Assembly (NCBI RefSeq): GCF_003932845.1
Contig: NZ_RQZH01000006.1
Coordinates: 1 to 64,000 of the forward strand
DNA from: Prevotella sp. OH937_COT-195
GTDB lineage: Bacteria; Bacteroidota; Bacteroidia; Bacteroidales; Bacteroidaceae
Reading direction: 5' to 3'
DNA: 64,000 nucleotides
The first letter of the stretch is position 1. Each line of letters starts with the position of its first letter. Of the stretch, positions 1-8,508 are shown in pieces. Below the pieces are notes generated by a model, which did not search any database, was not told the DNA's origin, and saw only the letters and a list, made by a program, of their open reading frames with translations. A program made the position numbers and the translations under genes.

Positions 1-603
1 TCCCTGACCAAACGACCGGCTATAGTGCGCAAACTTCGGTCTGCCTTGAGTGCCTTCCTGTGATTCTCGGGGTGATTGCGAAAACGCCGGTCGAGGGAGA
101 ACCCGCCTGATTATCTTTTTATGCGACTTGGAATCCGTGGGATAAGTGATGTTCTTCTCCTGTACAGTCGAATCTATGAAAGCCGTGCCAAAATGATCCT
201 CATCATCGTTCTCGGTGTTGACACGGATGCTCTCCGCAAGGATTATTTCCATTCCTTGCTCACCTATGCGATTTCGAAAATGAACCAAATCGGAAGTTTC
301 GCAAGGTTCTTTGGGAAGAAATTCCAATTGACCGCAGAAATACTGATAATAGGCATTTTCGCTCCACTGTAAAACGACGCTTTCATCGGAAACATTACGC
401 AAGTGTTTCAGAATTAAAAGACCGCACATCAAGCGAACAGGATGAGCAGGGCGGCCATTGGTTCTACAATATAAAGGAGAAAAGGCATCTTCAAATCTGC
501 GCCAATTGATTTTATTGGCAAGTTTGTAAAGAGGATGATTGTGATCGAGCATACCCTCTAAGGAAGAGAATAAGGATAGTTGGTTGGAGGTTCTTTTTAA
601 CAT
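1..603 (-). pseudogene. IS5/IS1182-type transposase, frameshifted and truncated by window edge
   Basis: Reading leftward from an ATG at 603, the minus strand encodes the N-terminal half of a DDE transposase with the DUF772-type region (NKINWRRFEDAF, GRPAHPVRLMCGLLILKHLR, WSENAYYQYFCG). Near position 93 the frame breaks. The continuation in another frame (RRFRNHPENHRKALKADRS, then TIAGRLVR) also looks like this family, and the residues that usually lie between the two parts seem to be missing, so an internal deletion plus frameshift is likely. The rest lies beyond position 1. Family placement is by recognition of these motifs; the exact IS group is uncertain. The copy is very probably inactive. 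Confidence 0.8.
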
Positions 604-608
604 AAAAT

Positions 609-648
609 TCTGCAAGTTTTATACTGTAAAGGTACAAAAACTTGCAGA
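609..648. repeat. 12-bp inverted repeat upstream of transposase remnant
   Basis: TCTGCAAGTTTT at 609-620 and its exact complement AAAACTTGCAGA at 637-648 enclose 16 bases. On the minus strand this loop holds TACCTTTA, one base off the TAnnTTTG promoter box, just ahead of the transposase start at 603. It may be the end of the insertion sequence combined with its promoter or operator; no target-site duplication could be checked because the other end is outside the window. Confidence 0.5.
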
Positions 649-718
649 AATATACAAATAAATAAGAGGATAATTGATTATAAATCAGTAAAATAAACCC
701 TTTTTAAGGAACGACTAT

Positions 719-917
719 GTTACATTTTTCTATTGACATACGTTCTGTCACAAGTTGATAATAAACATGTTTGTTATTCAATAGAATCGATTCGGCATTT
801 TTGCCGAAATTGGTCGGTAAAACCGCCGAAATTGCATTGTAATTTAGGCGATATTGCAGCGTGATTAAGTACAAATGAGACACCTGTTTGGTGTAAAATA
901 ATGTAAAGAGTTGAGAC
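719..917 (-). repeat. Dispersed intergenic repeat, copy A
   Basis: One of three related ~200-bp copies (others at 29466-29682 and 54697-54914). Its core has three units starting at 803, 825 and 847, an exact 22-bp period: GCCGAAATTG, GCCGAAATTG and GGCGATATTG, each followed by 12 less conserved bases. Flanks shared with copy C include TATTGACATAC near 732 and GATTAAG plus ACAAATGAGA after the core. Bases 824-850 form an imperfect hairpin with a 7-nt loop. The minus strand also carries a 75-codon open frame across the element (704-931), alignable to the frame in copy B but not convincing as a gene. It lies between the IS remnant and the 3' end of the M6 peptidase gene. Confidence 0.75.
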
Positions 918-950
918 CTCTGCAAAATCAATTGATTTTGCAGAGGTCTC
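913..950 (-). terminator. 38-bp perfect palindrome, likely terminator of the M6 peptidase gene
   Basis: Bases 913-950 equal their own reverse complement, centred on CAATTG, with arms beginning GAGACCTCTGCAAAATCA. The transcript would fold into a 17-18 bp stem a few bases after the M6 peptidase stop codon at 970. A degenerate version of the same hairpin lies beside repeat copy B (29695-29730), so it may belong to the repeat rather than to the gene. Confidence 0.7.
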
Positions 951-969
951 TTAATGAAATTTGATATAA

Positions 970-3195
970 TTACTTGACTACATATTTCTTACCATTTATG
1001 ATATAAAGTCCTCTTCCGAGACTTTCTTTTGGTACATCAATGCGTATGCCTTCTATCGTATATATTGTGTCAATATTATTGACATTGTTACGTATATCGC
1101 CAATTGAATTTACTTCCTTGCTGAAGAAATATATATTGTTGATGTATATGGTTCTTCCGTTTCCGCCATAAAGTCTTAGACCGCCAATGCTTTCTATACC
1201 CATAAGTTCTTCTACCGAAAAGTCAAGCCTTGTCCATGTTTTTTCCTTCAAGTTGAAAGTCTGAGTGGAATTTTCACGTGCGATTCTTTCTGCCCCTGCA
1301 CGTTCAATGGTCTTTTTACCAACAAAACTTATATTTAACTGCATGTTCTCGTATGCAAAAATATCTATATGCAGAGAATCTTTTTCTAAGACATCAAAGT
1401 TTTTTCCAAACAATATTTCGGCATCATTGAAATTGTTTGCCTCTATTACTTTATCGCCATTAGAATATGATGTGATTGAGGCATTGGTCATGGTTATGTT
1501 TCCCTCGGGTAAACCATTTATGAAAATACTGTCAACCTTAAATCCCTCTTTCTTTATTATAGTGTCGTTAGGCACAATATAATCAAATGTCAGTTTATCA
1601 ACAGTTGCAGACATGTTTTCCTTTATGTTCAGTATAGGCTTACTATTGTCGTTGCCGGTGTACCATGGTATGGAGCAAAGATTGGTAACACCTAAAGAAG
1701 GGTAGGGGTCACCTTTCATACTATTCTTATACTCCTCCCTTGTCTTGGTGTTATCATAAGAACTGATATACTCCCCGTCTGCAGGTATTATTGTGTATCT
1801 TGAATGTCCGACAATATTGTTAACCGAATTTGACGACAATGAGAATGCCGTCTCATCATAATCTACATGCGTGACAAGCATTCCGTGACCATAAAGTGGT
1901 TTGTTCCAACCTTTTTTTTCGATATACTGCAATATAACATATTCTTTTCCGGAAATGTCTTTATCATTTTTTATCCTGTATGCTTTGCCACCGTTGTTTA
2001 TGTTCCCCAATGCGACACTTCCTTTGTCTGCCGTTGAAAGGTCATTTATCGAGAACCATCCCATGGCTTCTCGTTCCCATGCGCTATACTCTGTTGGAGA
2101 GTATCCGTTTTTTAAGTATTCTCCACCATCCATAAGATCCCATAACTCCATTCCCGGATTGCATGCAGATTGTGCCTCTGCACTTACAGGATAAAAGTCG
2201 GGCAATCCCATGCAGTGCGAGAACTCGTGACAGAAAAGTCCAATACCGTTGATGGCATATTCAAGTCCCTGCTTTAAGAAAGCTCCGGGATACCCGTTTA
2301 ATTCAGTGTGAACACCATATCGGTATGCCTTTTTTCCATTATATGTTCCAAAATGGAATGCTCCCGATTTAGGCCAAATGCAGTCTGTCGAGTTCTGCGA
2401 CCATGATTGTGAATACCCTGCACAAATGACATATACCAAATCTATGTATCCATCGTTGTTTTGGTCATATTGTGAGAAATCGATCTCTTTTTGAGCCAGC
2501 CGGCACACTTCCGGCAGAAGCCTTTCCATGTGATCTCTGTTTCCTTCTCCATAGTATTTTAGTTCATGTGACAATTTTACCGGTCCGTATATGTCGAACT
2601 GTGGTTTAAATTTGCCGTAACTCATATCCTCGAAATATTTCTTCACGCTGCCATAATTTTTTCCTACCGTCCCGTTTCCTACGGTATTATCTATTTCGTC
2701 TGCATTAAGATACTGATTGAACACACTTTTCGGATCAGAATCTTTGAACGTGCTATCTGTAAATTCTGCGAGAATCACTATTGCTTTCGGATTTCCCGTA
2801 TGTGGAAACAGGGTAGTATTGTCTGCTATCGGTTCTCGCCGTGCTGAATGCTTTGATATTTCTTTGTTGGCTTTTGCATAAAACAACTTACGGTTTTGTT
2901 TTCTTATCAATTCTTTTTCAACCGATGTCCTTGACGCACTCTCGTGCGCCAACTGTTTTGTAGGCAACAGGTTCCCCTCATTATCTACTTTCGCAATATA
3001 ATAATCAAACCCTTCGTGCCAAAGCAATACTCCGTCGGATGTTGTGTACCAAACATAATGTTCGTCTCCGAATGCATAAACAGTAATTTTCGTGCCATCG
3101 CTTTGAGTTATAACAGCAGGTACAGGGTGTACTTTAGCCCCTTGTACAGATATTACAAATAACATAGACACGATAAAAAATACAAGTCTGTTCAT
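970..3195 (-). CDS. Secreted M6-family metalloprotease
   Basis: A 741-residue zinc protease of the M6 (immune inhibitor A-like) group. Residues 1-19 form a signal peptide (hydrophobic stretch ending in SVQG). The HExxH zinc motif is HEFSH at about residues 323-327, followed by CMGLPDFY. An acidic calcium-loop-like stretch (DQNNDGYIDLVYV) lies near residue 244. The C-terminus ends RGLYIINGKKYVVK after a short beta-rich segment, resembling tails of Bacteroidetes secreted proteins handled by type IX secretion; that is inference. It probably degrades host or dietary protein outside the cell or at its surface. It sits 42 bp downstream of the EFR1 gene on the same strand. Confidence 0.88.
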   Translation of the reverse strand: MNRLVFFIVSMLFVISVQGAKVHPVPAVITQSDGTKITVYAFGDEHYVWYTTSDGVLLWHEGFDYYIAKVDNEGNLLPTKQLAHESASRTSVEKELIRKQNRKLFYAKANKEISKHSARREPIADNTTLFPHTGNPKAIVILAEFTDSTFKDSDPKSVFNQYLNADEIDNTVGNGTVGKNYGSVKKYFEDMSYGKFKPQFDIYGPVKLSHELKYYGEGNRDHMERLLPEVCRLAQKEIDFSQYDQNNDGYIDLVYVICAGYSQSWSQNSTDCIWPKSGAFHFGTYNGKKAYRYGVHTELNGYPGAFLKQGLEYAINGIGLFCHEFSHCMGLPDFYPVSAEAQSACNPGMELWDLMDGGEYLKNGYSPTEYSAWEREAMGWFSINDLSTADKGSVALGNINNGGKAYRIKNDKDISGKEYVILQYIEKKGWNKPLYGHGMLVTHVDYDETAFSLSSNSVNNIVGHSRYTIIPADGEYISSYDNTKTREEYKNSMKGDPYPSLGVTNLCSIPWYTGNDNSKPILNIKENMSATVDKLTFDYIVPNDTIIKKEGFKVDSIFINGLPEGNITMTNASITSYSNGDKVIEANNFNDAEILFGKNFDVLEKDSLHIDIFAYENMQLNISFVGKKTIERAGAERIARENSTQTFNLKEKTWTRLDFSVEELMGIESIGGLRLYGGNGRTIYINNIYFFSKEVNSIGDIRNNVNNIDTIYTIEGIRIDVPKESLGRGLYIINGKKYVVK

Positions 3196-3237
3196 CTCTT
3201 TTTCTCTTTTATATTTATAGTTCGTTATTTATATATT

Positions 3238-4005
3238 CTATTTGAAATAATATTGTCCTTTATGCTTGGTTCTTCTTCCATATTCTATGGCATGAGTTGG
3301 GCAGTGATGGTAGCAGTTGAAACATGTAAGGCATGTGTCATTGTGTTTCCATTCTGGTATTAATCCACGACCTCCATTTATGTCTCCTACGGGACATACG
3401 TTAGCACAAGTACCGCATCTTATACATTTTTCTTCTTCTACCCGAAATGGTTTGTCCGTTATGAGCCATTTTACGAACACCGTACCGAGTAAGTAACTAT
3501 TTATCCACGGCCAACGACCTTTATATGTATTAGTAACTCCACGTTCCCGCCTCTTGATTATTTCGGCATAGTTTACGAGCAAATTTTGTGCTGTTTCTTT
3601 CTTTGTGAGTTCTTTTTGTGGCGTGTCAACGTCCATGAACGGCAGACCGACATAACTCTCCGGCATTATTAGTGAAAACATGCTGTCGATACTTATTCCT
3701 ATCCGATTTAAATCTTTGACAAGAAATTCCATAGAAAGCCCAATGTCATCACCTGCAGTACATAATGCCCAACAATAGTTAGCATTATAATTTCTTATTC
3801 TAATTCTTTTAATGAAATTTCTTACTAAAACCGGTGGACGCCATCCATGTACGGGAAAACAGAATCCAATTCTTTCATTATTTCCAAGTTCATATTCCGA
3901 AAAAGCATTTACACTTGACATGTCAACAAGTGTATCTCCCATGACATCGGCCAAATACTTTGCTGCCCAAAGAGTGTTTCCTGTTGCCGAGAAATAGAAA
4001 ATCAT
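3238..4005 (-). CDS. EFR1-family ferredoxin/flavodoxin-like protein
   Basis: A 255-residue cytoplasmic redox protein. The N-terminus (MIFYFSATGNTLWAAKYLA) is a flavodoxin-like FMN-binding start. The C-terminal 70 residues hold two 4Fe-4S cluster motifs, CIRCGTCANVCPV and CLTCFNCYHHCPTHA. This arrangement is typical of the EFR1 family of anaerobes, whose precise electron partners are not established. It precedes the M6 peptidase gene with no clear terminator between them, so they may share a transcript, although their functions do not obviously connect. Confidence 0.88.
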   Translation of the reverse strand: MIFYFSATGNTLWAAKYLADVMGDTLVDMSSVNAFSEYELGNNERIGFCFPVHGWRPPVLVRNFIKRIRIRNYNANYCWALCTAGDDIGLSMEFLVKDLNRIGISIDSMFSLIMPESYVGLPFMDVDTPQKELTKKETAQNLLVNYAEIIKRRERGVTNTYKGRWPWINSYLLGTVFVKWLITDKPFRVEEEKCIRCGTCANVCPVGDINGGRGLIPEWKHNDTCLTCFNCYHHCPTHAIEYGRRTKHKGQYYFK

Positions 4006-4056
4006 ATAATGAAAGCAATAAAAGGGTTAATATTTGGAAGCAATTTTTATTTGAAA

Positions 4057-4090
4057 AAGCCTCCCCCGTTAAACACTAATGGAGAGGCTT
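4057..4090 (-). terminator. Terminator after tRNA-Cys
   Basis: AAGCCTC (4057-4063) pairs with GAGGCTT (4084-4090). On the minus strand the stem is followed by a T run, directly downstream of tRNA-Cys. Confidence 0.7.
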
Positions 4091-4104
4091 TATTGTAATT
4101 GTAG

Positions 4105-4175
4105 AGGTACCTAGCAGAGTCGAACTGCTCTACACGGTTTTGCAGACCGTTACCTAACCGATCGGCCAAGGTACC
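4105..4175 (-). tRNA. tRNA-Cys (GCA)
   Basis: Minus-strand cloverleaf of 71 nt. The acceptor stem GGTACCT pairs with AGGTACC, with discriminator T as usual for tRNA-Cys. The anticodon loop CTGCAAA sits on a five-base stem ACGGT/ACCGT, and the T loop is TTCGACT. CCA is not encoded. Confidence 0.95.
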
Positions 4176-4193
4176 ATTTTTCATAACCGAGTG

Positions 4194-4201
4194 CAAAGTT
4201 A
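4194..4201 (-). promoter_or_regulatory. -7 box of tRNA-Cys promoter
   Basis: Minus-strand TAACTTTG matches TAnnTTTG. A TTTG at 4222-4225 lies 20 bases upstream as the -33 element. It overlaps the 3' end of the Cys-rich membrane protein gene. Confidence 0.7.
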
Positions 4202-4212
4202 GTCTTTTATTT

Positions 4213-4431
4213 TTATTCCCGCAAATATTTGATGTCTTTTCTTTCCGACAAATGACATTTTCCCTTTCTTTTTACCTTTTTACTATGATGATGACTTCCC
4301 CCTTTAAGATTGCAACCATCACAACCATTACAAGGATTTCCGGTTCCACTTAACCTCTTCCATATCATGTACAAGGCACTGGACACAACTATAGATAAAA
4401 TACTAAATACAATAATAATTTGCCAGTCCAT
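4213..4431 (-). CDS. FeoB-associated Cys-rich membrane protein
   Basis: A 72-residue protein with one N-terminal membrane helix (residues about 4-24) followed by a Cys-rich patch CNGCDGC and a basic, His-containing tail. Size and motif match the small proteins usually encoded next to feoB in Bacteroidales and thought to help ferrous iron uptake. Here the feoAB gene is about 57 kb away within the window, so the pair is separated. The role is inferred from the family. Confidence 0.75.
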   Translation of the reverse strand: MDWQIIIVFSILSIVVSSALYMIWKRLSGTGNPCNGCDGCNLKGGSHHHSKKVKRKGKCHLSERKDIKYLRE

Positions 4432-4448
4432 ACTATTTTTTTACCATG

Positions 4449-4456
4449 CAAAGATA
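4449..4456 (-). promoter_or_regulatory. Promoter of the Cys-rich membrane protein gene
   Basis: TATCTTTG on the minus strand with TTG at 4476-4478, spacer 19 bases. The start codon lies 18 bases downstream. Confidence 0.65.
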
Positions 4457-4597
4457 CACTAAAAATATTTTATAACAATGTTGGTTTTAACTTTATTAAT
4501 GATTTGATGTTATTTTTATTTATATAGATGATTTGTTAAAAAGGTTAAATAATAGAAATTAACAGACATATATTTGTTGAAAGTAATAGAAAATAAC

Positions 4598-4605
4598 TAC
4601 CTTTG
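4598..4605 (+). promoter_or_regulatory. Promoter of the tRNA-Thr/tRNA-Gly pair
   Basis: TACCTTTG matches TAnnTTTG, with TTTGTTG at 4573-4579 as the upstream element. The tRNA-Thr gene begins 58 bases downstream. Confidence 0.7.
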
Positions 4606-4662
4606 CAGCGCATTAAAATTAAAAAATGTTTCTTTAACATATTGAAGAATTATGGAATGCCT

Positions 4663-4735
<73 letters not shown>

Positions 4736-4776
4736 CCAAAGTTCTTATTGATTCAAACATAGCGATTATTGCAAAT

Positions 4777-4849
4777 GCGGCAATAGCTCAGTTGGTAGAG
4801 CATCGGCTTCCCAAGCCGAGGGTCGCGGGTTCGAGTCCCGTTTGCCGCT
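4777..4849 (+). tRNA. tRNA-Gly (CCC)
   Basis: Acceptor GCGGCAA/TTGCCGC, anticodon stem TCGGC/GCCGA and loop TTCCCAA give anticodon CCC. CCA is not encoded. It lies 41 bases after tRNA-Thr and is probably co-transcribed with it. Confidence 0.93.
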
Positions 4850-4872
4850 CTATTATTCCCCCTTACATTTAT

Positions 4873-7701
4873 TTAAAGTTTTGCTTTAAGGTATTCCCCT
4901 GTAATACTTTTCTTGCATAACGAGATTTCCTCCGGTGTTCCACAGCACACAATGAAACCGCCGTCTGCACCTCCTTCCGGTCCTAAATCAATGATGTGGT
5001 CGGCACATTTTATCACATCCATATTATGCTCTATGACAATTATCGTATGTCCTCTCTCTATAAGTGCATCGAATGCAGATAGGAGTTTCTTTATATCGTT
5101 GAAATGAAGACCTGTTGTTGGTTCATCGAAAACGAACAGTGTAGGTTCTTGTCTTTCTTGCCCGATGTATAATGCGAGTTTCACTCTTTGATTTTCACCA
5201 CCGGAAAGTGTTGATGAATTTTGTCCCAGTTTAATATAACCCAATCCTACCGCTTCAAGCGGTATCAGTCGGTTAACTATTGTTTTTTGATTGTATTTAT
5301 TAAAGAATTCTATGGCCTCTGATACTGTCATTTCAAGAATATCGTTAATATTCTTTCCATTGAAATGCACATCAAGTATGTCTTTCTTGAAACGTTTCCC
5401 ATTACAAGAGTCACATTGCAATGAAATATCCGCCATGAATTGCATCTCAACGGTAATTATTCCGGCACCTTTACACTCCTCGCATCTTCCTCCTTCGGTG
5501 TTAAATGAGAAATACTGTGGTGTAAATCCCATCTGTTTCGACAAAGGCAGGTCTGCAAATAATTGTCTTATGGCATCATACGCTTTAACATATGTTGCAG
5601 CATTCGATCGTGTACTTTTTCCGATAGGGTTTTGGTCAATCATTTCAACATGCTTTATCTCTTCCCAATCACCTTCAAGAGACACGTATTCTCCGGGCAG
5701 TTCGGCAACCTCGTTAATACGGCGTTTCAGGGCAGGGTAGAGTATTCCTTTAACGAGCGATGATTTTCCCGAGCCGCTTACACCGGTAACAACGGTCATT
5801 ACGTTGAGTGGGAATTGTGCGTCTATACTTTTCAGATTGTTCATACGTGCCCCTTTCAACAGTATACTCATGTTCCACTGCCGCCTGCTTGTCGGCAATG
5901 TTATTTTTTTCTGTCCTGTGAGATAGCATACCGTATGACTTCTTACCTCTTTTTCGCTTTCGTAAGAATCTTTGTCCGTCAATCTGCAGATGTCATTAGT
6001 ATCACCTTCAAAAACGATTTCGCCTCCAAATCTTCCTGCATCAGAACCTATGTCAACAAGATAGTCTGCAGATCGTATTATCTCTTCGTCGTGTTCTACC
6101 ACAATCACTGTGTTGCCTATTGTCTTCAGTTCTTTCAGTACTTTTATCAGTCTATATGTATCACGACTATGCAGACCAATGCTTGGTTCGTCAAGAATGT
6201 ATAGTGAACCAACCAAACTGCTTCCGAGAGAAGTTGTGAGATTTATTCTCTGACTTTCTCCTCCCGAAAGAGTATTTGACTGACGGTTTAGCGTAAGGTA
6301 GCCAAGTCCTACATTAACAATAAATTCGAGCCTGCTACATATTTCTGTAATCAGTCGTTTTGAGATTTTCTTTTCCTGTTCATTCAGTTCTATATTCTTA
6401 AACCATTCATAAAGATTTATAATAGGCATTTCTACGAGATCTGTTATGCTCATTCCGTTAATCTTTACATAGTTTACCTCTTTTTTCATTCGTGTGCCAT
6501 GACAGGTCGGACATGTGGTTTTTCCACTATAACGGCTTATCATTATCCGATTTTGAATTTTGTACTTGTTTTCAGCAAGCATTTTGAAAAAAGCGTCAAT
6601 TGATATTCGGTCGTGTTCATCGCGTTCTTTGTCTCCCGGCAGTCCGTGCCACAGCATATCCTTATGTTTACGGGAAAGGCTGTAGTATGGTTCGAATATC
6701 GGAAAGTTGTCATTGGCGGCACGTCTGCAAAATTCCTCTTGCCACATTTTCATTTTGTCGCCATGCCAACATTGTACACAACCATCAAATACACTGAGTG
6801 AAGAATTTTGTATTACGAGTTTCTCATCAATTCCCATTATCTTACCAAATCCTTCACATGTCGGACATGCTCCGAGAGAAGAATTAAATGAAAACATGTT
6901 ATCGTTAGGTTCTTCGAAAACCATTCCATCTGCCTCGAAACGTTTGGAGAAATCGTAGGAAATGTTTGAAGGAAGAAACATTAACCTACATTCTCCGTTA
7001 CCTTCATAAAAAGCCGTTTCTGAAGAGTCTATGATACGTGATATTACATCGCCGGATGTATCTACAGACAGACGGTCTATGAGAAGCATCAACTCATTCG
7101 TGTCTTTATCAAGGTTTTCCTTGTTTTCCATGAAATCATCAATCCTTACGAAATCATTATCTACCCAAAGTCTTACAAAACCTTCTTGAAGATACATCTT
7201 CAACTGTTTTTCAAGACTTCTGCCTTCAGGCAAGTTTATCGGGGAAAGTATTACGAAACGTGTGCCGTTACCATATTGTTTAGTACATGTTATTATGTCT
7301 TCGATGGTGTGTTTCCTAACCTCCTTACCGCTTAAAGGAGAGTAAGTTCTACCGATACGGGCAAACAGCAATCTGAGGTATTCGTATATTTCCGTTGACG
7401 TGCCAACTGTGGAACGCGGATTCCTTGATATTACTTTCTGTTCAATGGCTATGGCCGGTGGCAACCCTTTTATATAGTCACACTCGGGTTTGCTCATTCT
7501 TCCGAGAAACTGTCTTGCATACGATGAGAGACTCTCCACGTACCTTCTCTGACCTTCGGCATAAAGAGTATTAAATGCCAACGATGATTTTCCGGAACCA
7601 CTGACACCGGAAATGACTATAAATTTGTCACGAGGAATATTTAGCGAGATATTCTTCAAGTTATTGACTCTCGCATTCCTTATTTCTATGTAGTTATGCA
7701 T
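4873..7701 (-). CDS. uvrA: Excinuclease ABC subunit A
   Basis: A 942-residue DNA damage-recognition ATPase of nucleotide excision repair, partner of UvrB. Both ATPase halves are intact: Walker A GVSGSGKSSLAF near residue 33 and GVSGSGKSSLVK in the second half, ABC signatures LSGGESQRI and LSGGENQRVK, and zinc-finger Cys pairs (CPTC, CEEC, CDSC). The sequence RNPRSTVGTSTEIYEYLRLL is typical of UvrA. Bacteroidetes often carry more than one UvrA; whether this is the main copy or a paralogue cannot be told here. Its start overlaps the nudC end by 16 bp, suggesting translational coupling in the nucleotidase-nudC-uvrA operon. Confidence 0.95.
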   Translation of the reverse strand: MHNYIEIRNARVNNLKNISLNIPRDKFIVISGVSGSGKSSLAFNTLYAEGQRRYVESLSSYARQFLGRMSKPECDYIKGLPPAIAIEQKVISRNPRSTVGTSTEIYEYLRLLFARIGRTYSPLSGKEVRKHTIEDIITCTKQYGNGTRFVILSPINLPEGRSLEKQLKMYLQEGFVRLWVDNDFVRIDDFMENKENLDKDTNELMLLIDRLSVDTSGDVISRIIDSSETAFYEGNGECRLMFLPSNISYDFSKRFEADGMVFEEPNDNMFSFNSSLGACPTCEGFGKIMGIDEKLVIQNSSLSVFDGCVQCWHGDKMKMWQEEFCRRAANDNFPIFEPYYSLSRKHKDMLWHGLPGDKERDEHDRISIDAFFKMLAENKYKIQNRIMISRYSGKTTCPTCHGTRMKKEVNYVKINGMSITDLVEMPIINLYEWFKNIELNEQEKKISKRLITEICSRLEFIVNVGLGYLTLNRQSNTLSGGESQRINLTTSLGSSLVGSLYILDEPSIGLHSRDTYRLIKVLKELKTIGNTVIVVEHDEEIIRSADYLVDIGSDAGRFGGEIVFEGDTNDICRLTDKDSYESEKEVRSHTVCYLTGQKKITLPTSRRQWNMSILLKGARMNNLKSIDAQFPLNVMTVVTGVSGSGKSSLVKGILYPALKRRINEVAELPGEYVSLEGDWEEIKHVEMIDQNPIGKSTRSNAATYVKAYDAIRQLFADLPLSKQMGFTPQYFSFNTEGGRCEECKGAGIITVEMQFMADISLQCDSCNGKRFKKDILDVHFNGKNINDILEMTVSEAIEFFNKYNQKTIVNRLIPLEAVGLGYIKLGQNSSTLSGGENQRVKLALYIGQERQEPTLFVFDEPTTGLHFNDIKKLLSAFDALIERGHTIIVIEHNMDVIKCADHIIDLGPEGGADGGFIVCCGTPEEISLCKKSITGEYLKAKL

Positions 7702-8495
7702 ATTTGTTCTTGCTTATCTTTATCATTGTTTTGAAGCCAATTGTCAATAAGTTGTCTTGCTATTGATAGTTTTTCGGGGATCTGTGGCAGATTGTTTTTG
7801 CCGAACCATCCTCCGGAGGACAATTCTGAATGTTGCAAATGAATGTCTCCACCGGCATAATCGGCATTAAATCCGACCATAAGACCGGAAGGGTAGGGCC
7901 ATGGTTGTGAGGCAAAATATTTCAAGTTGGTTATTTCCAACCCTGTTTCTTCTCTGACTTCACGTACTGCGGCTTCCTCAAGTGTCTCGCCAGTCTCAAC
8001 AAAGCCTGCCACCAAACCGTAGTAGTTATCTTTAAAATTTTTCGCATGAACCAGTAGTACTTCGTTCTCTTTATGTATAAGCACTATAACTGCTGTGGCC
8101 AACTGTGGCCATGCTTCTTTTCCACAATTTGTGCAACGCTTTGATATGTCGGTATCTTTCTTCATTGGCTCACCGCACACACCACAGAATTTGGTGTTTA
8201 TATCCCAATATATAATCTCCGCACATTTTCCTGCCTTAAGGTAAAGTTCGTAAGTAAGTTTAGAATACGAAACTCGCAGTCCGCACATTTCAAATTCGTC
8301 GTTATCAGTTACGGGAGTATCTATATTGTATGTCTTTACATTAATTTTACCAAGTGGCGATATGTCATGAATAGTCGTCCATGGTTTTATATCGGTAGGC
8401 GGATGTTCGCTGTATGGTATGTCATATTTACCTTCCATGGTTTTATGAAGCAATATGTCTGACTTACAGAAAACGAACCAGTACTTTTTTTTCAT
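7686..8495 (-). CDS. nudC: NADH pyrophosphatase / Nudix hydrolase NudC
   Basis: A 269-residue Nudix enzyme expected to hydrolyse NAD(H) or to remove NAD caps from RNA. It has a four-Cys zinc ribbon (CGVC, then CTNC), a complete Nudix box (GFVETGETLEEAAVREVREE) and the NudC-type signature SQPWPYPSG shortly after it; the last residue of that signature is Gly where Ser is more usual. It lies 13 bp after the 5'-nucleotidase and overlaps uvrA, so these three form one operon joining nucleotide salvage and repair. Confidence 0.92.
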   Translation of the reverse strand: MKKKYWFVFCKSDILLHKTMEGKYDIPYSEHPPTDIKPWTTIHDISPLGKINVKTYNIDTPVTDNDEFEMCGLRVSYSKLTYELYLKAGKCAEIIYWDINTKFCGVCGEPMKKDTDISKRCTNCGKEAWPQLATAVIVLIHKENEVLLVHAKNFKDNYYGLVAGFVETGETLEEAAVREVREETGLEITNLKYFASQPWPYPSGLMVGFNADYAGGDIHLQHSELSSGGWFGKNNLPQIPEKLSIARQLIDNWLQNNDKDKQEQICITT

Positions 8496-8508
8496 CAGAG
8501 TTTAGTTT

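Noticed and set aside
719..917. CRISPR array
   Set aside because: The 22-bp units are contiguous and diverged, without identical repeats separated by unique spacers, and no cas gene is present.
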